Source of the DNA: Selaginella tamariscina
Taxonomy: Eukaryota > Streptophyta > Lycopodiopsida > Selaginellales > Selaginellaceae
Direction of reading: 5' to 3'
DNA: 64,000 nucleotides
Assembly: GCA_003024785.1 (NCBI GenBank)
Contig: PUQB01000149.1
Span: 364,808 to 428,807 of the forward strand
Part shown: one piece after another, positions 1-11,660 of the stretch
How the letters are laid out: each line of letters starts with the position of its first letter
Numbering within the stretch: position 1 is the first letter of the stretch
The notes under the pieces: generated by a model
Told to the model about the DNA's origin: nothing
Seen by the model: only the letters and a program-made list of their open reading frames with translations
The model's database searches: none
Translations under genes and position numbers: made by a program

Positions 1-3
1 TCC

Positions 4-871
4 ATGGATGGAGGAGAAGAGTTAGATGTTGAATTGTCAAATGCATACCACCACTTCCCAAACGGGCGATGGGTGCCTTCTGCCCATAGGAAACTTGCGA
101 AAGCCTTTGGTCGAATTAGAGAGGGTGTGGCAATCTACAATGACCTCGACCTCAAGGGGATAGCCAAGGAACATGATGCCATTGTGGAAAGTTCACATGA
201 CGGTACTGGGCCGTCGAAGGAATACCAATAGTACAATGTGCAAGTCATCCAAGAAGTTTAACAATAGGTATGGGCAAAGGAGTTAGCATTTATGCAGCAA
301 AATTTGCATCTTAGTAATTGTTGCACTTGACAAACTCCAAAAGAGGCAAGAAGACCTCAAGGGACGTCACGAGCAACTCGCATAATCACGAGTATGTGAC
401 AATTGAGAAAGCCGACAAGCCCAAGAGCTCAGTACCAGACTAGAGCAAAAGGAGGGGGAGCTCCAAGACGCCTACGAGCTGGTGGTAGCAGCAAGGGTAT
501 AGTTGCACCAACTCAACAACCAACTCCCAGCAGGTGAGCAAGAACTAGCTAAGGTTAAGGCATAACAACACTAGGCAGAGAGACCACACAGGAAGATTAG
601 ACCATGGTGACACTACCCTAACGGGATGATGGTGTCAAGCAAGTACGAGGGGCCAAAGCCAAAGTGGACTAGATACTGACCATGGTGAAGGGGTTAGAAG
701 GGAACGCACATAGCCACGAGTAGTGGATCAAGGAGGAGGAAGAGCTACACCAAGCACAAGACTAGATCAAAGAGCTCAAAGCCTAGATTGTGCAAGTCGA
801 AGACATGACGAATGCATTGCAGCCAAATTCCAGGAGGCCACCAAGCTTAGGGATGCACCAATAACCACACT
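4..871 (+). pseudogene. U coiled-coil reading region (post-integrase ORF), degraded
   Basis: The first 75 codons are open and read like the start of the coiled-coil part of V at 41.38-41.55 kb: an acidic stretch, a segment YHHFPNGRW, then KLAKAFG, YNDLDLKG and KEHDAIV (V has SKAFGQ, YNGLDLKG and VEHDAI). After codon 75 the region stays rich in Glu, Gln, Lys and Leu codons but has stops in every frame. In V this segment predicts a long coiled coil. It is cut at 871 by solo LTR Y1. Function is unknown; it is the tail of the extra ORF that Tat-like elements in this window carry between integrase and the 3' LTR. Confidence 0.6.
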
Positions 872-1494
872 TGTCATAGTTTTTACTATGACTCGACCCT
901 TTACTTTGAAGGTTGATTATTATTATATTGTACTATGTTGATGAACCCTAAATGTAGTGAGAAACAACCCCGCTTAGTGCACTTAGGTGTTTAGGGGTAG
1001 TCTGACTGGCTTATCTTTAAATGTCGCAAGAAACTCTAAGCGAAGGTAGCACTTACCTTCCCCAATTTTAACGTCCTAGTTATATGAGTTTGGCATGTTA
1101 AATAGGGTTAGTAACACCCCTAGGGTTTGACCTAACCCACGCCCTAAAATCCCCACCCCCTTGGGTAGGGTTTAGGGGTAGGGGAGTGTGCAAACTCATC
1201 TCATTAACTAAGGGGTTGGCATTCCGTGCCAGCCCACTTACACATACATGAAAAGAGGGGGGAGGGGAGGGGGCGGGGGGGCGAGGGGCGCTTCGTCATA
1301 TAAATAAGGTAGAGTATGTAGGAGTGAGGGTTCCTGGGTTCATGATTGAACTCGTTACTCTTCTCCCAATGCAAGCTCTAACTTGTGTTGTTAAGGCACA
1401 CCCTCTGTTGTGCCACCCTAACTTTTAAATGATAGGGGTATGTCCCTTTTGGGGTAGCTCACCCTTAACATTGGCGAATCCATGCCTGGAAAGG

Positions 1495-2191
1495 TGGTCA
1501 TCAGGGACTCCGCAGGCCAGATGTGGTGCTTCTCAGAAGCTGCAGTGGTCGCTAGGATGCTTCGAGAGCATCCAACTCGGGGGTTCGGTCGGCAAGCCGA
1601 GACTTACCTCAGGAGTAATGGAAGGTATTGGATGGCCTCTACCCAGACGCTGCGAGGGCCCGTGTATAGGTAGGGGGGAGTTCTACTAAGAAGACTTGGC
1701 AAAGAGTGTTGCGATGCCCAGGAGTAGAGCTAGCGGGGAATGCCTGCTATAAGGTGAATAGAAGAAAAATGGATATAATATATATATATATTGCCTGTCT
1801 GAGTACAACTATCTTCGATAGTGGAGCAAGATATAAGACGCAAACTTGACTCCCAAAAAGACTTCGACCCACTACCTGCCTTCTGGCTTATATAGTGGGT
1901 TACCTACCGCTAGACCCTAGCTACAGGTGGCGCCCTCCCACTAGTTTGCCGCTTGGTGATAGAGTCCTGCCTGTCACATTTATGTGCCTCCCCACGCGTG
2001 CTGTCCTTCATACCCTGGGTAGTTGGTCCGGACAATTAGATCTCCATCTGGTTATGTCGCTGCCTGACATCGTCGCCATCAGTTCGTACCTGCAGTACCT
2101 CCCTTATCCGGTGCTTCGTCCCGTCGCTTGTCTACGCTGGTGGACATCCTTGCCAACTGGCCGTGTGACAGTGTCAGACCACTGTCAACCA
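1495..2191 (-). repeat. X1 3' LTR (697 bp)
   Basis: It aligns along its whole length with 15090-15795, with W's LTR 38735-39411 and, on the other strand, with V's LTRs. On the minus strand it starts TGGTTGACAG and ends ATGACCA. A TATATAAG-type box lies in its middle in the element sense, next to an AT dinucleotide run near 1776-1790. Confidence 0.85.
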
Positions 2192-3591
2192 GATGCCCGG
2201 ACTTATTCGTTGGCACGTCCTCGGGCCATGTGCTCTAGGTATTGGCCCCTTGGAGCTCCCAGTACTAGCAATTTTGTTCTCTGTTGCAGCTAGCGTGGTC
2301 TTTAGTGTGGTGATGATCACCTCCCATAACGCGATCACCCTTCAGAGCTTTGCCTCGGTCCTGCCTGTTGCTCCCAAACCTGCTTGGGCTGATCCTCTAG
2401 GTCATGCATCTGTTTCCGGGAGTATTGTAGCTCTTGTTCCCTTTCCGCAAGGAGCTGAGCTAGTTCGCGGCCGGGCCCCTTTTTCGGGAATGGTGATTCG
2501 CGGTGTGCTTGGTTCCCTGGTTGGGCCGTGCTCTTGTCCCGTGCCTGATGGCCTTGTATCGCTTGCCTCTGACTTCTTGAGTAGGGGTCCCGGTTGGCTG
2601 GCTGTCGGTGTGGTAATGGTTTTGGAGAGTTGGGTCTTCATTAGTAACTCCCTTTTGACTACTGTCAGCTTTGCTTGTGCCCCCGCGAGCTTCTCACACC
2701 TTCGTTCTAATCGAGATTTGCATTCCTGTATCTGTTGTTTCTTTCCTGCTATGACCTGGCTGCAGGCTGCTGGTCATCATTGAGTAGCCCTAGGAGAGTT
2801 TCGCACTCACTGTATATCCTCCGGAATTACGCTCTGCTCTCGCTCAGCTTTCCCAGCCGTCCTTCATTCTCTTCATTGTCAACACACAGTTGACCCCTTC
2901 CCTTAGTAGCTCTTTAGCCCTTTGGGCGACCTCTTGGGCTCCCTGCCGCGCTCCATGAGTTCTGTCACTATGTCATCGTGTTCTTTCGCCACCGTTGGGA
3001 GGTCGAGGTTGTCATATATCACATGGCTTCATCTAGCTGGTCGAAGGCCCCTGCGAGCTCGGTATAGATTGTGGAGGTCCATCGTCCATTGGCCTGGAAA
3101 TGCTGGTAGTTACTCTCGTACTCATCCTCGGGCTTGTCCTTCTCTCCTCTCTGGCTGGGTCTGGTAGATTGCTCGATTGCCACTGACGGGGATTCTGGGA
3201 GAAAGAGGCTACCTCCGCCTGTTCTTCTGTTGAGTCCTGTTCTTTCTGTAGATGCTGGTTCCTCCATTGAATCTTGTTCTTCTGTTGACTTTGGGAGTTC
3301 TGGCTGTTCCCTCATTTAGAGTGGTGGTGGTGTTCTTACTACTGTTCGGCCAAACGAGCTGTGGTCATAATAGCAATATGGCCAGCTGTGGGGAGCCTTT
3401 GCTCAGTGCCAACTCAAACTCCGTGAATTCCTAGTTAGAGCCGGAACTAGGTACTGTTTAAGGTAGTCAGCAAAATTTACCGTGACTCCTTCCCATGCCC
3501 TGCAAAGACTGTTCACCAGTCACCTGGTGATCCGACTCCTTGTTCTTCCCGTGAGCATGAAGGCTACTAACATTACGAACTCGGCTGCTTG
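2192..3591 (-). pseudogene. X1 coiled-coil part of the extra ORF, degraded
   Basis: Minus-strand frames here match the coiled-coil regions of U and V. The stretch 3315-3019 is open for 98 codons and contains YQHFQANGRW and TELAGAFDQL, equivalent to YKHFNAKGLW and SKAFGQV in V. Lower down (2641-2402) the reading is rich in Gln, Lys, Thr and Pro. Stops and frameshifts break it throughout. The region joins the globular part at 10847-11660, from which it was separated by the Z1 insertion at 3592. Confidence 0.6.
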
Positions 3592-4557
3592 TGTCATAGT
3601 TTTTACTATGACTCGACCCTTTACTTTGGAGTTTACCTACTGGATTATGTGACGAACCTAGATGTGGAAGAAACAGGCCCGCATAGTGCACTTGGGTATC
3701 TAGTGATGGTCCGGCCGGGTGTCGTTAGGTATTTACAAGAAACTCTAAGCGAAGCTAGCACTTCCATTTAGAGAACCCTCCCCCGTTTTGACGTTCCAGG
3801 TTAAGGGTTCTTGCAAACATAGCTTGTCAAAATAAGGGTTAGGGACACCCCTAGGGTTGACCTAACCCTAGGGTTGCCCAAACCCCACGTCCTAAACCCC
3901 CCCCTTAGGGTTAGGTTTAGGATTAGGTTAGGACAACCATTTTCTTTAAGGGCTGGCATTTCCGTGCCAGCCCACTTACTCACTTAGGTAAACAGGGGGG
4001 GGGGTCCGTCACATAAATAAGGTAGAGTATATGTAGTGAGGCTTCCTGGGTTCAAAAGAGAGCTCGTTAACCTCTTATCGGTGCAAGCTAAGCTTGTGTC
4101 GTCAAGGTGCAACCCTCCGTTGTGCCGCCCTAACTTCCACACGACAAGGGTACAACCCACCCTAGGGTTAGACTATCCTTATCATTGGGAGGATCTTGCC
4201 TTTGAGATAGGGGCACGTCACTTCCAAGGAGTTAATCAATTCCTTGGTTCGAAAACCTACTCGCAAGCTCAAAGGCATTGCTCGAGTTCACGTTCCGCAA
4301 AACTAGTGGTTGAGGCCTTGCTCTGGCCGCCTCAACCACGCCAAGCTAGGAACGACACTTAAGGCTTGGCTAGTCTGTGTATCTTGATTCACAAGGTGAG
4401 TCTCGTTCGTGGGCTTAGTCAGTTAGGGGTTTGAGTTCCTAAGGCTTGGGTTCCTAATATGGGTTATGTTACCAGGTTTCGTGGGGTTTCCAGAGAGGGG
4501 ATTCCAGGGTTGGCACCTGGCAAGCCACCTTTGTGGCACCAGGTAAAAACTCTGACA
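3592..4557 (+). repeat. Z1 5' LTR (966 bp)
   Basis: It starts with the hairpin arms GTCATAG/CTATGAC and carries runs of CCCTAAC/AGGGTTAG type near 3835-3935, a G run near 3995-4004 and a CATAAATAAGG TATA-like box near 4012-4022. It ends CTCTGACA at 4557, followed at once by the primer site. It lacks about 10 bp present in the 3' copy near 9920. Confidence 0.9.
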
Positions 4558-4559
4558 AT

Positions 4560-4574
4560 TGGTATCGGAGCAAG
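4560..4574 (+). promoter_or_regulatory. Z1 primer binding site, initiator-Met tRNA type
   Basis: TGGTATCGGAGC lies 2 bp after the 5' LTR. The usual plant initiator-Met primer site is TGGTATCAGAGC, so there is one difference. This contrasts with families S and T in this window, which have no such site. Confidence 0.8.
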
Positions 4575-4884
4575 TTCTCTGTGGTCAGTAGGACTGCCTT
4601 AAGTCGTAGAGTGTTTTAATGTTTAGATGACTCTAAATTCTTGATATACTCTATTGCTTTCGGTTGACATGTTTGTATTCTGCATAGAGAGTTTGATCCT
4701 GTGAGTTGTTTAAAACTTCGAAGAACTTGCTCAGTGAGTCGGCATGAGATTCTAGGTATGTCCAAAGTCTTATGCTAGTTTAAGCTGATGTGTGTGGGTG
4801 TACAACCTGTGCAGGGTGTTTCCAGTTTCACATTGGGAATATTCCAAGCATATTCTCCGAGTGTTGACACTAGGGTTCAATACA

Positions 4885-6010
4885 ATGAGCAAGAGAAAGC
4901 AACCAGAGCCTGAGGCAGAGAGGGATGTCGCAGAGGCTCAAATGAGGAGATGGATGAGGCTGATCCAGGTCGACCCCCTAGAGTTAGACAACGACCTGGT
5001 TGGCGAGAAATAATGATGGATGCCCTAAACGAACTTCGAGGGGATGTTTTGGGGTTGAACGACCGAATTGATAATGTTGCTGTTCGGATTCCGACAAATA
5101 CTACAATGCCAGATGTTCCACAACCAGAAACACGGAAAAAGAAGAAAGCATGACTCAGAAGTAGGTGGTGGAGGTCCTAGTAAATTCAAATCGGTAAAGC
5201 CTTTGAATTTCATGGGTTCAAAGGATTACAAGGTTTTGGATGACTGGTTGTATGATATGAAAGCTATTTCAAGGCTGCTTCTATAAGAAAGACAGAAAAG
5301 GTTGCATGTGCCAAGCAATTTCTTAAAGAAGAAGCTAAGACTTGGTGGCGAATTGTTGAAGGTGAACGTGGATATCGAAACAGCTGGAACACATGAAAAG
5401 GGAGATCAAAAAGCAGTATATGCCAGATGATCTCGATTTGCGATTGCGTGTTGACCTAGCACTTTGTCAACAGGAGTTCGGGGAAGTCCTATGGACCATT
5501 TACCGATTCGAAAGTGTACGGCGATTGGTGCCAAATATGAGTGATGATGAAGCTCGAAGTTGCTTCATGGCTAGCTTGAATGAAAAGACGCGAAGAGAAA
5601 TCTTAAGGTACAAGCCACAAGCTATCGGGAATGTTAAGAGGCAGCTCAAAAGGTTGCTTATGGCATGTCGTTAGAAGACTTGTACAAAGGGAGGAAGCAA
5701 AACCTAAATCAAGGAAGTTTCCTCCAAAGTCTGTGTTCAAAAGGTTTGATAGGTGACCAGATTGATCGCCATCAATTCGAAGTGCAAGTCCCTTTGTTGG
5801 CATTCTAAGTTTTTGGACACATCAAAACCCACCGGATTTCGGAAACCATTGGCGTTACCACCTCCTCAGCAGGCCAAAGGATCGGCTCCAAAGTTTGCTC
5901 CCCCGCGTTCCGCAGGCGGGGTTGTGAAATGTTATAATTGTAACAAGCCTGGTCATTTTGCTAAAGAGTGTCAGGCACCCTCACAACAATCAGGACATTT
6001 CAAGGCGATG
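4885..6010 (+). pseudogene. Z1 gag, frameshifted
   Basis: Gag would form the particle and bind the element RNA. A start MSKRKQPEPE at 4885 opens a frame that breaks after 43 codons. The reading continues in other frames through a basic KKKK stretch, LNFMGSKDYKVLDDWLYDM (retrotransposon gag domain, about 5203-5262) and a CCHC zinc knuckle CYNCNKPGHFAKEC at about 5930-5972. At least four frame changes separate these blocks. Each block is clear, so this is a recently broken gag rather than a chance match. Confidence 0.75.
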
Positions 6011-6120
6011 GTAGAAGAGGAAGTTGCTGAACCAGAAACTCTTGAAGATCCGGAAGATGAGTCAGAAGAGGTAATGTTGTGCCAAACACAACCTGCCTTA
6101 TTCGCTATTCAAGACAAAAC

Positions 6121-7985
6121 TGACCCTTTGCTATATTCGACAAGAAGGATACGAGGGGACCGAGTCCGAATGATGATTGATATTGGAGCAACATACAACT
6201 TCATATTAACTAGTCTAGCTCGTCGATTGAATTTGGATGTAATAAAGATGTGTGAAATAAAGATCAATTTTGGCAAAGGTTCTCAAAATACTAATAATAT
6301 AGCAAGGGCAGTTCCTGTCCAATCAAAGATTGGAAGGCTAAGCTAGACTTAGTTGTCTTGAATATGACGGGGTTTGATTTTTTTGGGTATGGAATGGTTC
6401 CATAAACATGTAATCGAAATGAGGGGTTCCGGAGATAATGAATCACACTTGCAGCAGATAAAGAGGACATTAGAAAAACCACGCTCAAAATGGAAACGCT
6501 AACTGATAAGGATTGGAATCCTATGTTCCTTACCTTAACTCAGTTGCTAAGGCAGTTAGACATCGGGAACGTGTGTTTCTTGCAATGGTTTTGGATACTG
6601 GTGAAGTAAAATAGGAGATGGTCAAGAATTGTTCCTGAACCTATTTTGGAAGTCTTGAACATGTTTAAGGATGTGTTGCCAGAAGACTTGCCGCCCGAGT
6701 TACCTCCACGTCGAGCTGTGGACCACAGGATAGAGTTTTGCCAGGTTCGTCTCCACCGGCAAGAGCCCCATATCGGTTGAATCCTCAAGAGTTAGTAGAA
6801 TTGAAGAGACAGCTGATAGAATTGTTGGTCGAGGACACATTCGACCTAGTCAATTGCCATATGGTGTTGTAATGAAAAAGGATGGTACGATGCGAATGTG
6901 TGTGGACTATCGAGCACTGAACGCGATAACTATCAAAAATAAGTATCTCTTCCCACGAGTGGACGACTTATTTGATAGGCTATCGAAAGCAAAGTATTTT
7001 TCAAGAATAGACTTGAGATCGGGGTACCATCAGATTCGGGTAGCAGAGAATGACATTGAGAAGACCGCTTTTCGAACGCGTTATGGATCATTTGAGTTTC
7101 TAGTCTTACCATTCGGGTTGTGCAATGCTCTAGCAACTTTTTGCACAATGATGGATGATGTGTTTAGAGACTATCTAGACGAGTTCGTAGTGGTGTATAT
7201 TGATGACATTTGATTTTCAGTTCGACAATCGAGGAACATGTGGAGCACTTAAAAAAAGTGTTTCAGAGGTTGAGAGAGAACCAATTGTATGCTAAAGAAA
7301 GCAAGTGCGCATTTGGTCAAACCAAGATAGATTTCTTGGACACTTGATCTCAGGTGGGGAGGTCATGGATCCCAAGAAAATTCAAGCTATTACCAAGTGG
7401 ATGACTTTAAAAGATGTGTATGAAGTTAGATCATTTCTTGGTCTGACAGGGTATTACCGAAGATTCATTAAGGGTTACTCGGAAATAGTGGCTACATTGA
7501 CAGATCTTACGAAAAACATTCCATGGCATTGGACTCCAGAGTGCCAATGTGTGTTCGTCAAACTCAAAGAGGCTATCTCTTCTGAGCCAGTTTTACAATT
7601 GCCCATCTTTGAAGATCCCTTTGAAGTAGAATGTGACGCTTCCGACTTTGTAATTGGTGGTGTATTGCAACAGAAAGACACCAGTGTCCTTTTTCTCGAA
7701 GTTAGATGCCGCGCAAACCCGATGGCCTACTCACGAAAAGGAGATGTATGCTATTGTTGCTTCCTTGGAGTATTGGCGTCATTATTTTCCAAGTCATGTT
7801 ACTGTGGTTTGGACAGATAGTGTAACTCTAAGGTATTTTGAAACGCAGCCGAAGCTATCGCCAAAGTATGTTAGATGGCAGCAAAGTTGGCACGGTTTCA
7901 GCCGGAAATCAAACACAAAGCGGGAAAGGATAATGTGGTAGCTGATGCACTCAGTAGGAAAGGCCATCTTCGATTATGTCAGCAC
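6121..7985 (+). pseudogene. Z1 protease, reverse transcriptase and RNase H, frameshifted
   Basis: The aspartic protease site is near 6175-6200, reading MIDIGATYNFI; family members have D-S/T-G, so the middle residue is changed. The pol linker follows at about 6640 (MFKDVLPEDLP). RT reads [36 protein letters not shown] and the catalytic VVVYIDDI at about 7187-7211, where the frame breaks at a stop. It resumes with FLGLTGYYRRFIKGYSE. RNase H has VECDASDFVIGGVL (about 7627-7668), then a further frame change before THEKEMYAIV. The order is canonical but the enzyme cannot be translated as one chain. Confidence 0.85.
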
Positions 7986-8099
7986 CCGTGTCAACTTTGG
8001 TGGATGAATTTGTGACGGCGTATCCTCAGGACAAGTTTGCTAAGGAGGCATTGAGCCTGGTGGCAAAGAGGAGACAAGTTCATCAGTTATGAAGAGATG

Positions 8100-9100
8100 G
8101 TAATATTCCAGTAGGAATAGAAAGTCGAATGGATGCACTCAAATAGCACATTTTGCGGTACGAGATGGAGTTCTTTATTATAAAGAAAAGAGACTTTATG
8201 TTCAGAAGGGACATGGAGGGAGAGGTTGTTAGAGAGCATCATGACGTTCCTTTGGCAGGACATGGTGGAAGGCATAAGATGCTGGCTTTGTTGAAACAAG
8301 GATTCTATTGGCCGGGTATGATAGATGATGTTGCCAAGTATGTCAAGACATGCCCCACATGTCAACAAGTAAAGAACCGATCGCAAAAACGAGCTGGGAA
8401 GTTGCAGTGTATACCGATTCCAGAGCGGCCATTTCAAAGTGTTACTTTGGACTTTATCATGGGATTGCCAAAATCTTGTGGTTTTAACGCACTCATGGTG
8501 GTGGTCGATTGGTTTTCAAAAGTTGCTCATTTCATTCCAACTATAGAGATAGTGAATGCATTCAAGCAGCAAAGTTGTTCTTCCACGAAGTCATAAGAGT
8601 GCATGGACTACTGGAAACCATGATCTCAGATTAGGATTCTCGGTTTACGAGGAAGTTTTGGGGGACGTTGTTTAAGCAGTTTGGAATGATGCTGAAGTTC
8701 AGTACGGCTTCATCCGCAAACAGATGGTCAAACGGAGAGAGTGAACCGACAAGTTGAGGACTATCTCAGATGCTATGTTCAAGGTGATCAACTTGATTGG
8801 GCTGAACACTTGGATATGGCTGAGATATGTTATAATAACTCGACACACCACGATCAGATGTACCCTATGGAAGTGTTGACTAGGAATAAGGGTGGTATTC
8901 CTTAGAGTATGGTGTTACCGAAAGACGATAGCAATCGAGTTTCGTCTGTAGTAGAGTTCACAGGACAATTGTATCGGACATGGGAAGCTACTCGTCAAGC
9001 TGACTGCACATGAGAGGTTGTCAGCAGTACGATAAGCATCGGCGGGATGTAGTATCAGGTTGGGGATATGGTATTGTTGAGTACCAAAAACTGAAGGTTC
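8100..9100 (+). pseudogene. Z1 integrase, frameshifted
   Basis: The integrase zinc-binding region is intact in 8153-8380: EHHDVPLAGHGG supplies the two histidines and KTCPTCQQ the two cysteines. The first catalytic Asp is in TLDFIMGLPK (about 8445-8475), followed by VVVDWFSKVAHFIPT. The second catalytic block appears as ISD-stop-DSRFTRKFW near 8620-8660. The glutamate block, normally HPQTDGQTE, is present out of frame near 8705-8745. Integrase would insert the cDNA; this copy is dead. Confidence 0.8.
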
Positions 9101-9148
9101 CAACGAATCTTTCAAGGAAGTTTCTATCACACTACAGGTCCATACAAG

Positions 9149-9497
9149 GTGGTGAAGCAAGTAGGGAAAGTGGCTTATGAGTTAGATCTTCCTCCAGAGT
9201 TGGGAACAATACACAATGTGTTTCATGTCAATTTGCTCGAGCCATTCTACAAGATGAGAAACATCCAAAGATATGAAAACTTACGTCCGCCCTTGAACTG
9301 GTTCATGAAGGTACGAGTACGAAGTCGAATCCATATTGGGCAAAAGGAAGGTTTATGGACCACGAAAACGTAAGTTTGAGTATCTCATCAAATGGAAAGG
9401 CTATCCGGCGTGCGAATCGACATGGGAACCATTGGAGAATCTACAAAACGCGATGGAGTTGGTGAATGAGTTTGAGGCAAGGTCTCAAACTAATTAA
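9149..9497 (+). pseudogene. Z1 integrase tail and chromodomain
   Basis: From 9149 the frame reads KVAYELDLPPELGTIHNVFHVNLLEPF, the GPY/F-side tail of chromovirus integrases (shown only as family recognition). After one frame change, 9312-9497 is a complete chromodomain: YEYEVESILGKR, FEYLIKWKGY, ESTWEPLENL and a final helix ending at a TAA stop at 9495-9497. The aromatic cage positions Y, W and Y of chromatin-binding chromodomains are all present. In chromoviruses this module steers insertion towards particular chromatin. Confidence 0.85.
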
Positions 9498-9860
9498 GGA
9501 ATAAAGTTATTTCTTCTTAACCTAGGGGCCGACAGACAACATTAACTAGAGGCCTCCGATATAAATTCTAGTTAACTAAAAGAAATTAACTAACTTGTTG
9601 TCTGTGTCGGGTGACAGACTTTGCAGACGTGCAAAAGGTCTCCAAATGACTTCTTGTCGCAGGTGGTACCTCCGGCAGCTGAGTTCTCACTCAGTGAACG
9701 ACGGTTCTGAAGTATTTGGCTTCGCGTAATGCAAGGGGGGTAATAAAACTTGTGAACTTTTTGCTGACTCCGCATAGAGTGATTAGCGTTAGTTTTCAGT
9801 TAATTTTTCCTAACCTAGTCTAGTCTTGGAGTTAGACGTCAACGAGGACGTTGACATTTT

Positions 9861-10846
9861 CAAAGGCGGGGAGTGTGTCATAGTTTTTACTATGACTCGA
9901 CCCTTTACTTTGGGGTTTGACTGTTGTTACCTACTGGATTATGTGACGAACCCTAGATGTAGAAGAAACAGGCCCGCATAGTGCACTTGGGTATCTAGTG
10001 ATGGTCCGGCCGGGTGTCGTTAGGTATTTGCAAGAAACTCTAGGCGAAGCTAGCACTTCCATTTAGAGAACCCTCCCCCGTTTTGACGTTCCAGGTTAGG
10101 GTTCTTGCAAATTATAGCTTGTCAAAATAAGGGTTAGGGACACCCCTAGGGTTGACCTAACCCTAGGGTTGCCCTAACCCCACGTCCTAAACCCCCCCCT
10201 AGGGTTAGGTTTAGGATTAGGTTAGGACAACCATTTTCTCTAAGGGCTGGCATTTCCGTGCCAGCCCACTTACTCACTTAGGTAAACGGGGGGGGGGTCC
10301 GTCACATAAATAAGGTAGAGTATATGTAGTGAGGCTTCCTGGGTTCAAAAGAGAGCTCGTTAACCTCCTACCGGTGCAAGCTAAGCTTGTGTCGTCAAGG
10401 TGCAACCCTCCGTTGTGCCGCCCAAACTTCCACAGACAGGGTACAACCCACCTAGGGTTAGACTATCCTTATCGTTGGCAGGATCTTGCCTTTGAGATAG
10501 GGGCACGTCACTTCCAAGGAGTTAATCAATTCCTTGGTTCGAAAACCTGCTCGCAAGCTCAAAGCATTGCCCGAGTTCACGTTCCGCAAAACTAGTGGTT
10601 GAGGCCTTGCTCTGGCCGCCTCAACCACGCCAAGCTAGGAACGACACTTAAGGCTTGGCTAGTCTGTGTATCTTGATTCACAAGGTGAGTCTCGTTCGTG
10701 GGCTTAGTCAGTTAGGGGTTTGAGTTCCTAAGGTTTGGGTTCCTAATATGGGTTATGTTACCAGGTTTTGTGGGGTTTCCAGAGAGGGGATTCCAGGGTT
10801 GGCACCTGGCAAGCTGCCTTTGTGGCACCAGATAAAAACTCTGACA
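9861..10846 (+). repeat. Z1 polypurine tract and 3' LTR (9876-10846)
   Basis: AAAGGCGGGGAGTG just before the LTR is the polypurine tract that would prime plus-strand DNA. The LTR is 971 bp and matches 3592-4557 almost base for base. It ends CTGACA at 10846 next to the target duplication copy GCTTC. Confidence 0.9.
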
Positions 10847-11660
10847 GCTTCCTCCTTCGCTTGTATGCCTCGTAGTCCATGAGTTCTTGTGGTGGCGGGC
10901 CGTTGAACCTCCATGTCCGAGCATTCCCCTAGGGCTAGGCCATCCCTTGGTAGTCGAAAGACTATCGCTAGTTTGTCGAACATAATGTGGAAGACTGCGC
11001 TCCCATCCATGTAGAATTGTATTCCCCTACGCCCGGTTTGGCTGGCTACTAGTTCTGCTGACTGAAGGAATTGTTTGGCCTTCTCAGCGAATCCTGGGTC
11101 CTCCACTTCTCCCCACGGAAGGTCGAAGAATTCATTCAATCGCAATTGCCTCCTAACTCGCCGGACATCGGGTTGCCAGATTAGTTCCTTGAACTTGGAG
11201 TGCCTGGGCGACACCAGCTCCACTGCTCATTCTTGGCCCTTGATGAGCATGCTAATTTCTCTGATTACCACCGGCGATTTCTCTCAGTCCATACCGTGGT
11301 CATGGTAGTGGGAGTGTGGCATTGTGCACCTCCTTCCTGAGTATGGGTGTCATGGCAGTCTTTGTGGCGTCCTCCGAGGTGACTGGCATGTCAATACCTA
11401 TGCCTGGATAAGCAATGATGGTGCCGCTCAACCATCATTGCCTTCGTAGTGCGTGCCTCACGCCTGTGGTCCAACCTCGTGGACCATGTGATTCTATGAG
11501 CTGGCCACACGTGCGTTTGGAGATCCTGCTTCCGACCACTCCATCTTCCCTGTTGCGTCGCCCTGTGGTTCGATTGCTCTACCCCGGGATTCCTCAATCT
11601 GTGCTTCATTTGGGTGACCAGCGCGGCTACTATCGGCCGTTCGTCGTGGTACTTGTCCGT
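10847..11660 (-). pseudogene. X1 extra ORF: integrase tail and helical (PMD-like) domain
   Basis: Minus 11223-10847 is open and reads MELVSPRHSKFKELIWQPD, then a basic helix, FFDLPWGEVEDPGFAEKAKQ, IQFYMDGSAVFHIMFDKLA and FRLPRDGLALGE. The same order is seen in W (25.19-25.87 kb) and V (40.3-41.1 kb), where ALVAPRYSQFQELISRPN and MFCLPENGTPLDD are the equivalents. Upstream, minus 11609-11391 matches the tail that follows integrase in W (WPAHRITW and TRLDHRREAR; W has WPAHKVTR and RVDHTREHEK). The function is unknown; see the finding on a possible plant mobile domain. Confidence 0.6.

Larger units (their letters stand above)
3592..10846 (+). mobile_element. Z1: chromovirus (Ty3/gypsy with chromodomain), 7,255 bp
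   Basis: Both LTRs are present (3592-4557 and 9876-10846), beginning TGTCATAG and ending CTGACA, flanked by GCTTG (3587-3591) and GCTTC (10847-10851), a 5-bp duplication with one change. The order is PBS, gag with a zinc knuckle, protease, RT, RNase H, integrase, chromodomain and polypurine tract, normal for a chromovirus. The LTRs are nearly identical apart from a few substitutions and a small deletion in the 5' copy, so it is the youngest layer of this nest. Even so, gag and pol are broken by many frameshifts. Confidence 0.93.

Noticed and set aside
1895..2783. Plus-strand open frames of 130-196 codons across the X1 3' LTR and coiled-coil region
   Set aside because: They are antisense to the better supported minus-strand element reading and match nothing known.
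3835..3935. CCCTAACCCT- and AGGGTTAG-like runs in Y/Z LTRs, resembling plant telomere repeats
   Set aside because: The runs are irregular, occur at the same place in every Y/Z LTR copy and are part of the LTR, so they are not interstitial telomere tracts.
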